NCBI RefSeq assembly: GCF_030272615.1
Contig: NW_026728903.1
Coordinates: 248,001-312,000, forward strand
From: Cryptomeria japonica
Taxonomy: Eukaryota > Streptophyta > Pinopsida > Cupressales > Cupressaceae
Length of the DNA stretch: 64,000 nt
Direction of reading: 5' to 3'
Part shown: positions 44,667 through 56,385 of the stretch, piece by piece
Position numbering within the stretch: the first letter of the stretch is position 1
Layout: each line of letters opens with the position of its first letter
The notes under the pieces: generated by a model
Databases searched by the model: none
What the model was told of the DNA's origin: nothing
The model's input: the letters and a program-made list of their open reading frames with translations, nothing else
Position numbers and translations under genes: made by a program

Positions 44667-45041
44667 TTATTCAATCTGATCATTAGACTCAAAAAAGTGA
44701 AAATAACATGGAGATTCATCCACAATTACATATACCTTATCCTTTTGAACTTCTTTAATACCTGATGATGCCAAAGTAGTTCTAGGTATACTTATCCAAG
44801 GTTCACTTCTTACCTCTTCCTCTACCATCTTCACATCTGGTTTTGATACCTTCATTTGTCTTCTTTTTTGTATTAGCCTTTGAATAGGCCATACAACTTT
44901 CTTCTTCATTGTCAAGTGCCAACTGGGTGCTCTTTTGAGAAACTTATCTATCTCAAGTTGATGTCTCTTTGCCATTTCCTCTATTCGTTCCATTTCTTTC
45001 TTTATTTCTCTAATCTCTTTCTCAACCTCCATTTGCCTCAT
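44667..45041 (-). CDS. Coiled-coil ORF of the LARD-like element
   Basis: The 124-residue frame begins MRQMEVEKEIREIKKEMERI, a highly charged Glu/Lys heptad-like stretch typical of a coiled coil (residues ~1-35). It is followed by a basic middle (VVWPIQRLIQKRRQ) and ends near YFHFFESNDQIE. It lies ~240 bp after the primer-binding site, where gag would be. No gag, zinc-knuckle or protease motif is visible. It might be a reduced gag or an unrelated captured sequence; I do not recognise it. Confidence 0.4.
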   Translation of the reverse strand: MRQMEVEKEIREIKKEMERIEEMAKRHQLEIDKFLKRAPSWHLTMKKKVVWPIQRLIQKRRQMKVSKPDVKMVEEEVRSEPWISIPRTTLASSGIKEVQKDKVYVIVDESPCYFHFFESNDQIE

Positions 45042-45281
45042 CTTTTCTTCTCTTTTAATTTTTCTTGTCTCTTCTTTGATGAACCCTCACCTTGCAAATA
45101 CCTCTCCAACTGATCCATTCTTTCCTTCAGCGAGTCCCTTTAACCTTTCTTCCACTTTGTCTTTGCCTCACTTAGGTCTCTTCTCTTTTCCCCTACCTAG
45201 TCTTTTAGTATCCAGGTTCTCTTCTCAACCCGCACAAACACAAACACACAACCACCAAACTCTCTTTCTCAGACCTTTTGA

Positions 45282-45293
45282 GCTCTGATACCA
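45282..45293 (-). other. Primer-binding site of the LARD-like element
   Basis: The minus strand reads TGGTATCAGAGC, the complement of the initiator-methionine tRNA 3' end, three bases from the LTR. Confidence 0.85.
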
Positions 45294-45296
45294 CTT

Positions 45297-46402
45297 TGAT
45301 GTAAAGGTGGGGATGAAAACTCAATAACATGAAAACATATCAATACTAAGTAGGCATATTTCACAACAATGGGCTCAAAACTTCATCATAACCCAATCAA
45401 GAAACCATGACAACATTATTGACACAAGAACATCTCTAAATGAACAAGGATTCTGATAAGGTTTGCTTCAAACATCTCATCATCATGATACTTCACAAGT
45501 TCATGCTTCATCTTTACAAAGACACTTTATCTTCTAGGCTACAAATAGAAAATGAGGTCTTTAGTGTTCACGAGACTTAATATACTTCAGGAAGATCTTA
45601 TATCCTCCCAAAAACAAAATTTCAACACCTTATAAACTTCCACAAACACAAATTCCTCTCACTGTCACAATTTCCACATAACCTATCCTAGTTTCTTGTA
45701 ACCTTGTCCAAAGACAAAACTGATCACAACTTTCCATTAACAAATCAATCTCAGAAACAAAATAGAGTTTCAGATAACCTTTTGGGAATTACAAAATATA
45801 TGTAAAACAGAGGTATGGTTGTTTTAAAATATGTCTCAAATAATGACTGTTAATCTGCTCATGAGAGCTAATTTACAACAGTAAATTGGGATTTTTTGGT
45901 ATAACTTTCACTATAGAATTCATATCAAAAATATAAAATAGTTTTTAGATACTCATTCAAAAGTTATACAATATATATATAAATTGGATAGGGCTTCTTT
46001 ATAACATAACCTTAAAAAATGGATTGTTATGCTGGAAAAACCTAGTTTCTAAACTGGGTAACTCGGAAGATTTGACCATTAGACAATTTAAACGACCTTT
46101 TATTTTGACCTGGTAAGAATGAAAAATTTATGCAATTAAATTATCTTTCCAACTATATAAGATTAAAACCCTCATCACATTTTTATAGGTTGTACTGAGA
46201 AAAAGAGCATCACATTTCTGGAAAAACAAAGAAAAAAATGAGGTTTCTTATTCATTCCATCTTCCAACCATCCTCACACCTTGCTCCACACTTAACCATG
46301 TACAAATTAATCACAATGGACTATTTATAACTTCCTACACCCTTTCCAACTTCTCCAACTACCCCTTTACAACTTTGTGTCTTCAACTTCCCATTTTGCA
46401 AC
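45297..46402 (-). repeat. 5' LTR of the LARD-like element, truncated at its outer end
   Basis: It matches 27389-28490 along its length, but similarity stops after CCCATTTTGCAA at 46402 while the partner continues ~50 bp further. The truncated end meets LINE endonuclease sequence directly. Confidence 0.72.
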
Positions 46403-46850
46403 TTAAGGGACTTAAAATCTGGAGAAAAAGTCCAAATAATTTTGAATCGCAAAGGAAAACCTCTTTTGGGTCAAGATGCCTACCAATTGACTAAGATAGG
46501 ACAATGGTCTGACCCGTTGTGAATGAAGGAGGAAAGGTGGTAGTTCTAAGAGATATTCCAAGAAGAAGACATGGTACAACGGTCAAGATGGGCCTAGATG
46601 AGGTTAATGCCCTTTCTTTTATTGAACCAAGTATAGTCCCTATCTCCAAGATCCAAATCTATAAGACCTCATGTAGTCAAAAACTCCTGGAGGTCCATCA
46701 TACTCTTATAGAAGTCAGACATCCCTCCCATTTTCTCCAAGGCAAACAAAGGAGTATTGAAGTCCCCCATAACAAGCCAATGAGGACCATGGTTGACTCG
46801 GAGTGGGGTGCATTCTGAATTCTACACCATGTTGGTAGCAATATTTTTTC
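46403..46850 (-). pseudogene. LINE ORF2 endonuclease domain, C-terminal part
   Basis: The endonuclease nicks the target DNA. On the minus strand one frame reads GPHWLVMGDFNTPLFALEKM, then GLIDLDLGDRDYTWFNKRKG, then HNGSDHCPI, the conserved catalytic blocks of AP-endonuclease-like LINE domains (GDFN and SDH). Stops lie after EFLTT, INLI and WNIS. The domain is cut at 46403 by the LARD-like LTR; its RT partner begins on the other side at 27388. Confidence 0.8.
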
Positions 46851-47563
46851 TAAGTGCAATTTACCTTTGATAGCGAAGTGACTTTTAATCATCCCTTTAA
46901 AGAATCTTGAAAGAGGATCATTACTTATTGGGACACTGAAATTTCCTTCTTCTGCCTCTATCTTGGGGACATCCCAAAAGAAAATATTTCCTTGTATTTT
47001 CGATTCCATCCTTGACAAGAATGTCAAGCAATGCAAGGAAACATTTTCTATACTACCCGAGCGATCCAAACTTGGACAAGTGGCATGGATAAAGCTACAC
47101 ATTCATTGTGATTTCTACACCACATTGGTATAAATATTTTAGTGAAGTAATCAAATCTCTTCTTGGCTACAATCTCCTTGATTTACCTATTAGATAAGGC
47201 CACACACCTTCACTACTCTTTTAACTTTGGTGATTTAATAGATATGAGTTTCTCCAACTTCCTTTCTCTTTGACACTTGTAACAAAAACAGATACAAGTT
47301 TTGTGGTCTATATCTAAAATCCTCCTAGCAATGTCAACATCTATAGTATGCCTTATTCATTTTGACTTTGGCTTTCTTGGAAAAAATAGCCCTGCAACCT
47401 TCCTTCAAACAAGCTCAAAAGTGCTTCAAAGATCGCATCCATCAAGGAATTTATTTGCAAGATGGCACTTTCCAATCTTGCACCATGGCTTAGAATTTTA
47501 CACTTTTAAACTTCAACAACAAAAGCTTAAAACATCAAGCAAGCTACGAAAGAATTCAATCTA
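46851..47563 (-). pseudogene. Probable upstream LINE sequence, strongly decayed
   Basis: A minus-strand frame, 46698-47102, contains SKIQGNIFFWDVPKIEAEEG and runs out of frame with the endonuclease. Near 47260-47290 a short CFCYKCQRERK piece recalls a zinc knuckle. I cannot place the 5' end. Confidence 0.3.
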
Positions 47564-47940
47564 TGTTAGAGCAAGTTTTTAGTTTTCTTTCCTTGTTTTA
47601 CAGAGTTATTTTTATTCATGCTTTATGGATGATCATCGCTACTTTATTCCATGAATTAGAAAGTTGATGTTACTTGTTTTATGTAAGATAACAAAGGTGG
47701 ATAGTTTCAAATGTTACTATATTTTACACTATTTTATGCTCTCATAGAGGCTTTTGTTTTTTCCTCTGTTTTATACTTTCATAGAGGCTCTTTCTATTGT
47801 AATAATCAATCATTTAATGATTTAGTTTTCATTATTATTTCTCTCAATTTTTCTTCTATTGATCTACAAGTTGTGCTCTCATTTTCCAAGCTAGATTCTA
47901 TCTTGTGCAAGTTTAGTTAAATTTTACATTGTATCAAAGC
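47564..47940 (+). repeat. Candidate short copia-type LTR with primer-binding site
   Basis: TGTTAGAGCAAG (47564) to AATTTTACA (47928), 365 bp, is followed at once by TTGTATCAAAGC, one base away from the copia primer-binding site TGGTATCAAAGC. No partner LTR or gag was found, so this is a truncated copy or a chance arrangement. Confidence 0.4.
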
Positions 47941-49794
47941 ACACGAGTGCTAAAAAAAAAAATTGCAAGAAGATTTCTATGAATATTATCATCACCATGG
48001 AGGTAGATGTAAACCTTTGTTTCTAGATGCATGCATGTTCCTCCCCTAATTTTTGCATGCTTCTTACTTTCTTCCTATGTTGATTCTTTAAAAATTGTAC
48101 GCACTTTATGAGCACTACATGATAAAGATCTAGGAAAATTTGGGGCTTTGTAAAAATTGAACTTACATAAAGTTTTATATAGTTTTTCTTGCTTAGAGCA
48201 TCTAGTATAGGTTTTTTTTATTAAGCTTCGTGAATAAACAAACTTATAATATTAAAAGTTAGTAATTTTTATCGAGCTCTGCACTCTTCCTACAATAGAC
48301 AACCAAAAGTGTTCTTTTGTTCTAAATTTAGGTGTCTACATAAGATTCCCATGTTACAACTTTATTTGATCCTAGAGATTCCTTCTAGAAAGGTTCTTGA
48401 CTACATGAGATTCCATAGTCACATCCTTGAATTCTTCTATAGTTTCTTTCTAGTGGGACAATATTAAGCATTGGATAAATAATGGCATCATACCAACCAA
48501 ATGTCATCTTTGCAGTTCTTTATTTTGGAGCAAATTTCTGTAGAATCATTCATGTATACAAATAGTTTCTATATTTAGAGACTGTTATCCAGAGAGCTGC
48601 TATATTCTCAAAGAGACTATGACTTCCCTCTCCATTAATTTAATATAGTTCTCTTTGAGAATCAAATTTAATAACTAGTAGAGAATATGAAATAGAAAAA
48701 AAATTCTTTCTAGAGTTTGGGTCAAGTGCCAAGTGCCTCTAAGGTAGAGTCAATTCTTCAATTGCTCGCTCAACTTGAGTTTTAAATGAGGTGTATGATT
48801 TAGAGCTTACACAATTTTTCATTCAAGGATATTATTAACTTGGATGGAGTCTTTGAGACTCCGAAGGAGAAGTAATAACCTTAGAAGCTCTAAAGAAATT
48901 TGGGCCTTATCATATTTTTACAAAGATTTAGGGTTTCTTTAAGATGATCTTTACATTTTGATTTGATGTGATTGAGGCATCAATAGAAACAATATTTTTA
49001 TTTTCTATTTTGGGTATTGGATTCTTCATCTTGAATGTAGCTTCAATGGTTTTATTTGGCTAAGTGTTTGTTTATTTTTTAGATGACATGTGATACGCGT
49101 CATTTTGGCACATATTCTATACACAGAATTATTGGCAATCTTTTGTGAAGTGCTATTGGTTCAAAAAGATATGTGGCATCAAACCACAAGCTACACAAAA
49201 GTAAAAAAGTCATGGTGACTTTCTAAAGGTGATACATAGCAATGTTTTAGAGGTTTGCAACTACAGATACATCTAGGAGCTATGCCATTGGTTGAGGTCA
49301 TAAAAATAATTAGCAAGTAGTACACTCTTTTGGAGCATAAGAATTTTTGAATATTTTCTTTAACGATCATTTGATTCATGCCAACATAAGATGGAGATAA
49401 CAATGAGTTTCAAAGGTTATTGATGTTGCATGTTTGTTACTCTCATGTGAATGCAATAAGGACTTATGATTAGCCTCTTGTTTGGCCCAAAATTATCACT
49501 ATGATAACCAATTGTCTTTTTCATAAATATGAGATCTTGATTCTAAGGAGCCTTAACAAGTGATTCTCATGAAAGGATTTGCATATTGTACTTTTTGCTA
49601 ATATGGCTTTTTATATTTTGTTCTCCTTTCAACAATGAAGGGTTTGTGGCATTCTATGCTCATAATTTATAGATTCATATGTTATTATGTTTTTAGATTT
49701 ATTTTTTTATTCATACTATTAATATATAAATTGGATCTTTCAAATCATGTAATTTTATCTTTTTTTAATTTTGAGAATGTTATTGTTCTTATGG
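47941..49794. other. AT-rich stretch, nothing recognised
   Basis: It may contain decayed internal sequence of the LTR element above, but I could not identify gag or pol motifs in any frame. Confidence 0.4.
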
Positions 49795-49799
49795 GCTAT

Positions 49800-50939
49800 T
49801 GTTGGCATAAGACAATATTCTGGTGATGCTCCTGTAAAGATTGATGATGTCTGGTGCATGAGATTTCTTAGGAGTTGTCTTATCCGGTATGGAGTTTGAG
49901 ATATTCGGATGTCTTGAGTAAGTTTTGGTATAAGCTTGTCGATGATACTCACTGTACAGTTTTGGTGAGCATTTCTCATTTCCAATGATATGTTTTTGGT
50001 TTCAGTGATCAGACTTAAGTTGATTGAGTATGAGAAGAATATTATCACACAATCGTATCCTCTAGTGTTGTTTCTTGAGCATGTTAGAAGGTCTGGTATC
50101 TGGCAAAGCAGTAAAACGGGGTTATCTTCATTATTGGTGGTGTAATGTGTGGACCAGATTCATTGAAGTGATTTTGGTGGTTGTTAGTAAGTTCGAGGTA
50201 ATTGGGTCGACTAATGGGAAGTGTGTGATCATATGTTTTGGATCTAGAATATGGTTTTGTGAAAATTTGAGCCAACTTGAAGCTACATGTTTCATATTTT
50301 CATATTTTGAGCAGTCGACTTATGTGAGATCAATTTTGTTAGTGCGGATATATAAGATCGATTTGGATAATGTTTTTGGGTGATGATATGATATGTGAGA
50401 TGATTTTGAGAGCAATTAAGCGTATTTTCACGTGCAGGCCTTAAATTTTGTTGATCTGGTAATCAGTAGCAAAGCAAAATAGAGCAGTTTATCAGATTTG
50501 CAACATCAGATCACTTTGTGCCTAACTAGAACTATCATTTGGCATAGTTAGATGCTTTTCTTTAGTTCATTACTCATTGTAATCATTTTGTATTATCCTG
50601 TAAGGTAGTGAGCATTCTTCTGAGTTGTAGCCCTTTTTGTAATTGAGTAAAGAGATCTAGGTAGTGTGCCTGAATGCATGTGCATTCTTCTCATGTAATA
50701 TTGTTCTACTACTAGTCATAGTATAATAATATTGTGGGTTCAAATCCCTCTGTGGTTTTTCCCTTTTTGGGTTTCCATGTAAAAATCTTGGTGTTATGGT
50801 TGTATGCTTATTTGGGTTTTATTTCAGCACTCTGCTTTCAGTTATTTGCATTTGGTGGTTGAAAAATCAGCTTAATAAATTTGTGAACTGCAAAACATTG
50901 ATTCACCCCCCCCCCTCTCAGTGTTCATTGATTCCAACA
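49800..50939 (+). mobile_element. Copia-type solo LTR
   Basis: 1140 bp, TGTTGGCATAAG to GATTCCAACA, flanked by a perfect 5-bp duplication GCTAT (49795-49799 and 50940-50944). It shares with the copia LTR the start TGTTGGCAT, the block TTTTTCCC-TTTGGGTTTCCA and a C tract in ATTCAC-C(n)-TCTCAGT (10 C, 50906-50915). No internal region or second LTR is present. Confidence 0.88.
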
Positions 50940-50944
50940 GCTAT

Positions 50945-51858
50945 ATTATACTTTCATAAAAGTAAATCATAATATAAACCTCAATGCATCGTCATAGAGT
51001 TAGGTAGTTGTTTTCTTTTATTTCATAATTCTTTATCCATTTTAAACCCCCATAAAATAGAAGAAGAGGCAACTTCTATAAAATTTAGAGGTTATTTTGT
51101 ATATTGCAATATCTCATTTATGAGACTTCCTATTGTTGTTTCTTATGTAAAAATTTGAGCATCAAAAAAATGTACAATTGAAAGAAGATAAGTGATAGAA
51201 GGAAGAACTCATGATAACCCCCAAGGATTACTTCTAGCATAGTATAATAATGTTCCCCAATATGAGAGAAAAAGAGAGGAGGTCATGTGAGCCTCCAAAA
51301 AAATGTGAAGTAATGAACTCCATGCAATGAAATGCTTCCTTCCAAAATTGATATGAGAAGAGAAACCACGTAGGATCCCATCAAGATGATGTTGGTAGTG
51401 ATTGTAGATGCTTGAAACTAGATGCTAATGAATATGCATAAACATTAAACAAATTATCTCCCTTTGGGAAGAAACAACACCACACATGTGTTCACAATGA
51501 TATCTCATTTGGATAGGAATATTTAGGAAACTTCAAATAATGTCTTTGTATTATGAATATTATGCAAAGACTAGAATAATTCCCATGATGGATGATCAGT
51601 GATCCCCAAGCCAATGTTGTGAGGTAAAAAATATTGATATAATAGATAAGGTAGCATAGAAGATAATATAGGAATAGGGACCATAAATGTATGGTGATAT
51701 CTAAACCAATGAGAATTTAATACCACTACAAATAATGTTGACATAGATGATGATTGAGTCAGATAGGTCAAATCATCAATATCTAAACAATCTGTCATTA
51801 TGGAAGATGAGATAGGCAACGCAAGAGTAAGACCCATAGATGGAAATAGGGTGATAAT
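50945..51858 (-). other. Unidentified sequence left of the TRIM
   Basis: A long near-open minus-strand frame (51571-51850) reads through PSMGLTLALPISSSIM and is rich in Ser/Leu/His. Its continuation after the TRIM (53869-54180, minus) is also near-open and Ser/Asp-rich. I recognise no domain. It may be a decayed element-encoded protein into which the TRIM inserted. Confidence 0.3.
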
Positions 51859-51961
51859 TGTTGCAAGGTGTGTGCCCTTGGTCTCCTTGTGTTGTGAGGC
51901 ACAAGTGACAAGTTTGTGACATGTCCTCACCACCTTCTATGGATTCTATGTGTCACGTGGT

Positions 51962-53589
51962 TGTTGGCATGATTGAGATTATGATAAATGACTGTATCAG
52001 TAGAGGAAAGATGACATGATTAGTTATTTGTGTTGTCATTGATGGAAACTAGGGTCAAATGATGTTTGATGATGTTCACAGATGGTTTTTGATGATTGAC
52101 TTGTTGGCTAAGTGATTTGGTCTACCAGAGTTAGAGTTTGACAATTTGACAAGGTTTACCAGCAAGACTGGGAATTAGGACCTTAATCGGTAAAGCAGAT
52201 AAGTTTTGATGGAATCGGGTAATTGGTGATGTTTGGTAACTTGTGGTTTGAAACATAAGCTTTTATGATGGATTTAAGTATGTAACCGGAACCGCATCCT
52301 ATGATGGTTACTGGAAGGCATGTTTTGAATTTCTGATGAAGTTTGCTAGGGTTTAAGGACCGGTAAAGAATTCTCTTGACCGGTAATGATTTTTGGTTTG
52401 GCAATGATCTACATCAAGTTCACATGTTGATGATAATGCGCCATAAACTGCATGATGTGTTTGAAAGATGTTTTGGCGCGTTTGGAGAGATAATTTCTTG
52501 GGAATGTGCAAAGTGCTTAGCAGAATGAGCTAAGGGTTTGACTTGTACCAGATCAACTTGTTGTGACGATTTATGATCATTCAACGGCTCATATTGATTT
52601 GTAATTGATTGTAATGATCCATATGATGATATGTAATGAGTTGTAATTTCTGTGATGATCTATGTAGTAAGTCTTAAGGTTTTGATGTTTACCTAGTTGT
52701 AAAGGTTATTTATGTCGGTAAGGTTGATGTTTTGAAGTGTCGATGATTTTGAGAAGTGTGTGAAGATGAACTAGGGTGTGTGAGAAGATCTGCCAGAGTG
52801 ATGCAGACTTAGAACTTAATTGGATCTAATCAAGCAAGGAGTTGAGTGTTATACACATATCATTCATTGTTGTTCTCTTACAATTACCATAGCTAAAATC
52901 CCTTAATCGGGTAGGTCCTAATAGGCCTCACATTATAAAATCCCCTAACAGGTTGACTGAATATCTGAGTTCTAAATCCTCTTGTGAGGTTGATCCTAAC
53001 AGATCGAAGCTCCTAACATCCTGGCTAAGGTAAATCCCTTAACCAGGTGACTCCTAACAGGGTTTGCTCCTAAGAGGGCATCATTGTAAGCTTCTAACTA
53101 GGCTTGGCTCCTAATAGGGAACATTCTAAAAGAGTGAAAAATATTTGTGGGTACCAATTCCCACTGTGGTTTTTCCCTATTTGGGTTTCCACATGAAAAT
53201 AATTGTGTTCATGTGTGGAATGCTTTTCTTGTGATGTTCATGTTTTATTTATGATTACCAGTTAAAACAGTCTATGTTTTCTTATCAGAGATCTTAAAGT
53301 GGTTACCAATATTGATGGTTAAATGGTTGATGAATCATTCTAATAAGTTAATAAGTTGGTAATAATGTTTGTTGATCTGAAGTTGATTTGATGGCTAATC
53401 TAATTAATAAGTTTTCATATGTGGAAATGATTACCTGGATCTAATAAGGAAATCTGTTATGAAGAATTGGTTTAATTGTTGAATATTTTCAGATTTGAGA
53501 TAAGTTTGTTTTGGTGTTGAAAGTTTTATTTTTTTATAATACTGATTCACCCCCCCTCTCAATATTAACCGGATCCTCTAAGATTAACA
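51962..53589 (+). mobile_element. Copia-type solo LTR inside the TRIM
   Basis: 1628 bp, TGTTGGCATGATTG to CTAAGATTAACA. The right flank is ACGGT, the left is GTGGT, a 5-bp duplication with two transitions; the second TRIM LTR shows the empty site CACACGGTTGTATC. It shares a 7-C tract (53550-53556) in GATTCAC-C(n)-TCTCAA, the TTTTTCCCTATTTGGGTTTCC block and the CCTAACAGG modules with the copia LTR at 28920. Confidence 0.87.
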
Positions 53590-53650
53590 ACGGTTGTATC
53601 GGGCATTAACGAGCCGATGTTTTGGTGCAACGACAACCGTGTTTCCAACA

Positions 53651-53704
53651 AGTGGTATCAGAGCTTGGTCACGGGTTCAAACCTCCCTCTTGTGCTAGGG
53701 GGAT
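53651..53704 (+). other. TRIM internal domain
   Basis: 54 bp: TGGTATCAGAGC at 53653-53664 (initiator-methionine tRNA type), then GGTTCAAACC and a purine-rich GCTAGGGGGAT as polypurine tract. Confidence 0.85.
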
Positions 53705-53863
53705 TGTTGCAAGGTGTGTACCCTTGGTCTCCTTGTGGTGTGCAGTGAAAGCGGTGGGTTTGTGACATGTCTTAACTGCCTCCCTTGGATTCTATGTGTC
53801 ACACGGTTGTATCGGGCATTAACAGGTTGATCTTTTGGTGCATCGGCAACTATGTTTCCAACA
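53705..53863 (+). repeat. 3' LTR of the TRIM
   Basis: 159 bp, TGTTGCAAGG...TTTCCAACA, with inverted ends TGTTG/CAACA. It is uninterrupted and therefore serves as the reference for the split first LTR. Confidence 0.9.
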
Positions 53864-54180
53864 ATAATAGCATTAATGTGACTATCATGAGATAGAAGAA
53901 CAATATTCTCAATAGTTTCATCTATATCTACAAGGTGAGATTATACAAACAATGTTAATATGTATGATAGATATGCATCCCAATGTGATGGATCTAGAAT
54001 GACAATGTCAATGTCCTAATGTAAAGAAAATAGAGGACTCATGGATAAGTCAACACTAGATATAGGTGTACCAAAATCTGATGTGGGAGATGAGATATCA
54101 CTACAAGCTATGCAACTACATTGTTCATCCTCACATGATGATGTCTCACATGATGGTTGAGTGAGATTGTTTGGTATTTT

Positions 54181-55404
54181 TTGCAAGTGCTGAAAGGAAA
54201 GAAATTGGTAACTTGAGGCATTATTTTTGCACCATGTTTATATTTTACAAAGACTACAATCATCTAAAGATTTTAGTTTCTTTTCATAGTGATCGCATCT
54301 AATTTTTATTGTGATTACAATATTAACAACTCAAAAGAAAAAAACACTCAAACTACCCCATGATTGCAAAGCCCCAAAATTTGTTGCTTTATAAATTAAT
54401 GTGTTTTGCAATCAAAATAGGTCCAATGCATGGGAAATGGTAAAATATGATCTTTTGCAAAAAATGGTACACAATTTTATGTTATTTATTAAAAATTATG
54501 ACATAAACAAGTTCTCAAAAAAAGGGCTATTTTAATTAAAGTTGCACTAAAAGATTAAAAATGACCCGAAGATATGAGTAGATCTAGTCTTGCAACAACT
54601 CATTAGAATTGAGATGGAATGAGATTTTATCGGTTATCCACACTTTTAAAAATACCCTCCCTTCTATAAAATATTGCCAAAATAGAGAGATTGAATAGTA
54701 AATATCATAAAAATATTTTGTGCAGAGTCTTCACAACATGTACAACTAAAATTGATAATGGTTTTTTATTTTAAAGTTTTCTTAATTTATATTTTTTGTG
54801 CTATTTTGAAATGAGGTTTATGAGAAAGTCGGGTCCACTGAAATGTAAAGCGTGAAAAGTGTTATAGTTTAAAATATTTCTTTATTTTATAAATCAAATA
54901 CTTTTCATACACTACTCTAGGTTAAGTCTAATGTTTTGATTAGAATGTGATGTATTTTGATTTATTTTTCTATTGTTTAAATATAAAAGAAAATAAGTAG
55001 TGGTCTATTTTTAAAATATTTTAAATTTAGAAAATAATACTTTTAGTAAGCTTTAAAAAAAGTGAGAAGTAGAAGTTATACTAATTAACTACTAACCAAA
55101 GCTTAAATTTATCGATTGGAAAGGAATTTGGATATTAAATTTATAACTCTTTTTTTGAGGATACTTGCACATCACACACGTTTCTATCCAAAATAATGTC
55201 ACTCATACAACTAGTGTGACATTTGACATGCGACACTAGAAAACTTATATTTCTTCTCGAAACTTGTGCGCGATTTGCATTGGATGATAAAAAGACAGAA
55301 TAGTAACTCCATGTAATATATTAAATTGTCAAAAATAGAGTTAATCTATGTATTTAAATAAAATCAAAATAATAGACAAGAGAAAGAAAAATGAAGTGTG
55401 AACT
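54181..55404. other. AT-rich stretch, nothing recognised
   Basis: No ORF with coding character, RNA gene or repeat partner was found. Confidence 0.45.
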
Positions 55405-56385
55405 TCCATGTGGTGTAGAGATTTAAATAAAATCTATAGTTAAATTGAGAGGATATATTGGGGTTTGTTCGAAGCTGGTCATGAATCGATAAACCCCTAT
55501 ATTGGTCTTTCAACATCCACAAGGAACCAAAATAACATAAAATATGTGTTATCTTATCCTATCTATGTCTAGGAGCTAAAAGTACTGACAAAATCTAGGA
55601 ATACCAATCTTAGTTCTATAAGAAGTGACAAACTACTATGTATATATGTATATAATAGAAATGAAATGAATTCCCAATTTTTTCAAGTACACAATAAATA
55701 TTTACAATAATAAAATTAATCAAATGAAAAGGTAGACCACTAACTACAAAAGTAACAAGACCAAAGTCATCTCAACTTTCTTGGAGAAGCCAAGGGGGAT
55801 CAAGCTCGTTGTGCAGTACTGTGAAGACTTTCAAGAGAGTATTGATAAGTATTAGTGAATTTAACATAGAGATCACAATGCCAAAATAGTATTGTGGTAT
55901 CTTATAAAATTTCTTATAAGTTGAGAGATTAAAATATTGAATGGGGTTATGAAAAATTGAGAGATTTATAGTTATTTTTCCATTCAAAATAAGTTTAGGA
56001 GGGAAAATGGGTGAATCCAAGGTCCAAAGAATCATTTAGATTTACTATAGAGTGGTTACCACTAACTTAGACATGCCATAGGAAATGAAATGCTAAAAAA
56101 TAACTATCGTACAATAGTATATCATGGGACACTAGTGCAACATGTAGATGTCTATGCATATTACTAATATTCATATAGTTATAGTTCTTAGAAAAGATAA
56201 ACAATAAGAAATGCAAAAGCCAATACATATAAAATATAATTTGACACAAAAAGAAATATAAAAGAAATGACCTTCGCACTATGGAAAAAAATGACAAGGT
56301 GATAACCAAATGAACCTAAAAACATGCAAAATAATGCAAACACCAAAATAAGTCCAACACATAATTTGAAATTATAATACTGAAA
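55405..56385. repeat. Dispersed repeat R2, copy B (uninterrupted)
   Basis: About 980 bp collinear with 7556-8312 plus 17282-17510, without the E1 insertion. It supplies the pre-insertion state at the E1 site. The nature of R2 is unknown. Confidence 0.8.

Larger units (their letters stand above)
27389..46402 (-). mobile_element. Short non-autonomous LTR retrotransposon (LARD-like), split by copia and E2
   Basis: The minus-strand element has LTRs at 27389-28543 and 45297-46402. Both start (plus strand) TGATG..GAGGTGGGG or TGATGTAAAGGTGGGG and share CATGAAAACATATCAATACT and many further blocks. A methionine-tRNA-type primer-binding site, TGGTATCAGAGC, lies at 45282-45293 on the minus strand, just inside the LTR at 45297. 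Removing the copia element leaves an internal region of only ~1.3 kb (28544-28919 plus 44371-45296), with a coiled-coil ORF and no pol genes. The outer ~50 bp of the high-coordinate LTR are missing. It sits in the LINE, whose endonuclease lies to the right and RT to the left. Confidence 0.72.
51859..53863 (+). mobile_element. TRIM: miniature LTR retrotransposon, 372 bp without its insertion
   Basis: Two 159-bp LTRs (51859-51961 joined to 53590-53650, and 53705-53863) run TGTTGCAAGGTGTG to GTTTCCAACA. They enclose only 54 bp, containing the primer-binding site TGGTATCAGAGC (53653-53664) and a short purine run, GCTAGGGGGAT, before the second LTR. A perfect 5-bp duplication, ATAAT, flanks it (51854-51858 and 53864-53868). 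It codes for nothing and would need enzymes from other elements. The first LTR is split by a 1.6 kb solo LTR. Confidence 0.9.

Noticed and set aside
47930-48960. A complete copia element following the short LTR at 47564
   Set aside because: Beyond the LTR-like part and primer-binding-like site, I could not find gag, protease, integrase or RT motifs.
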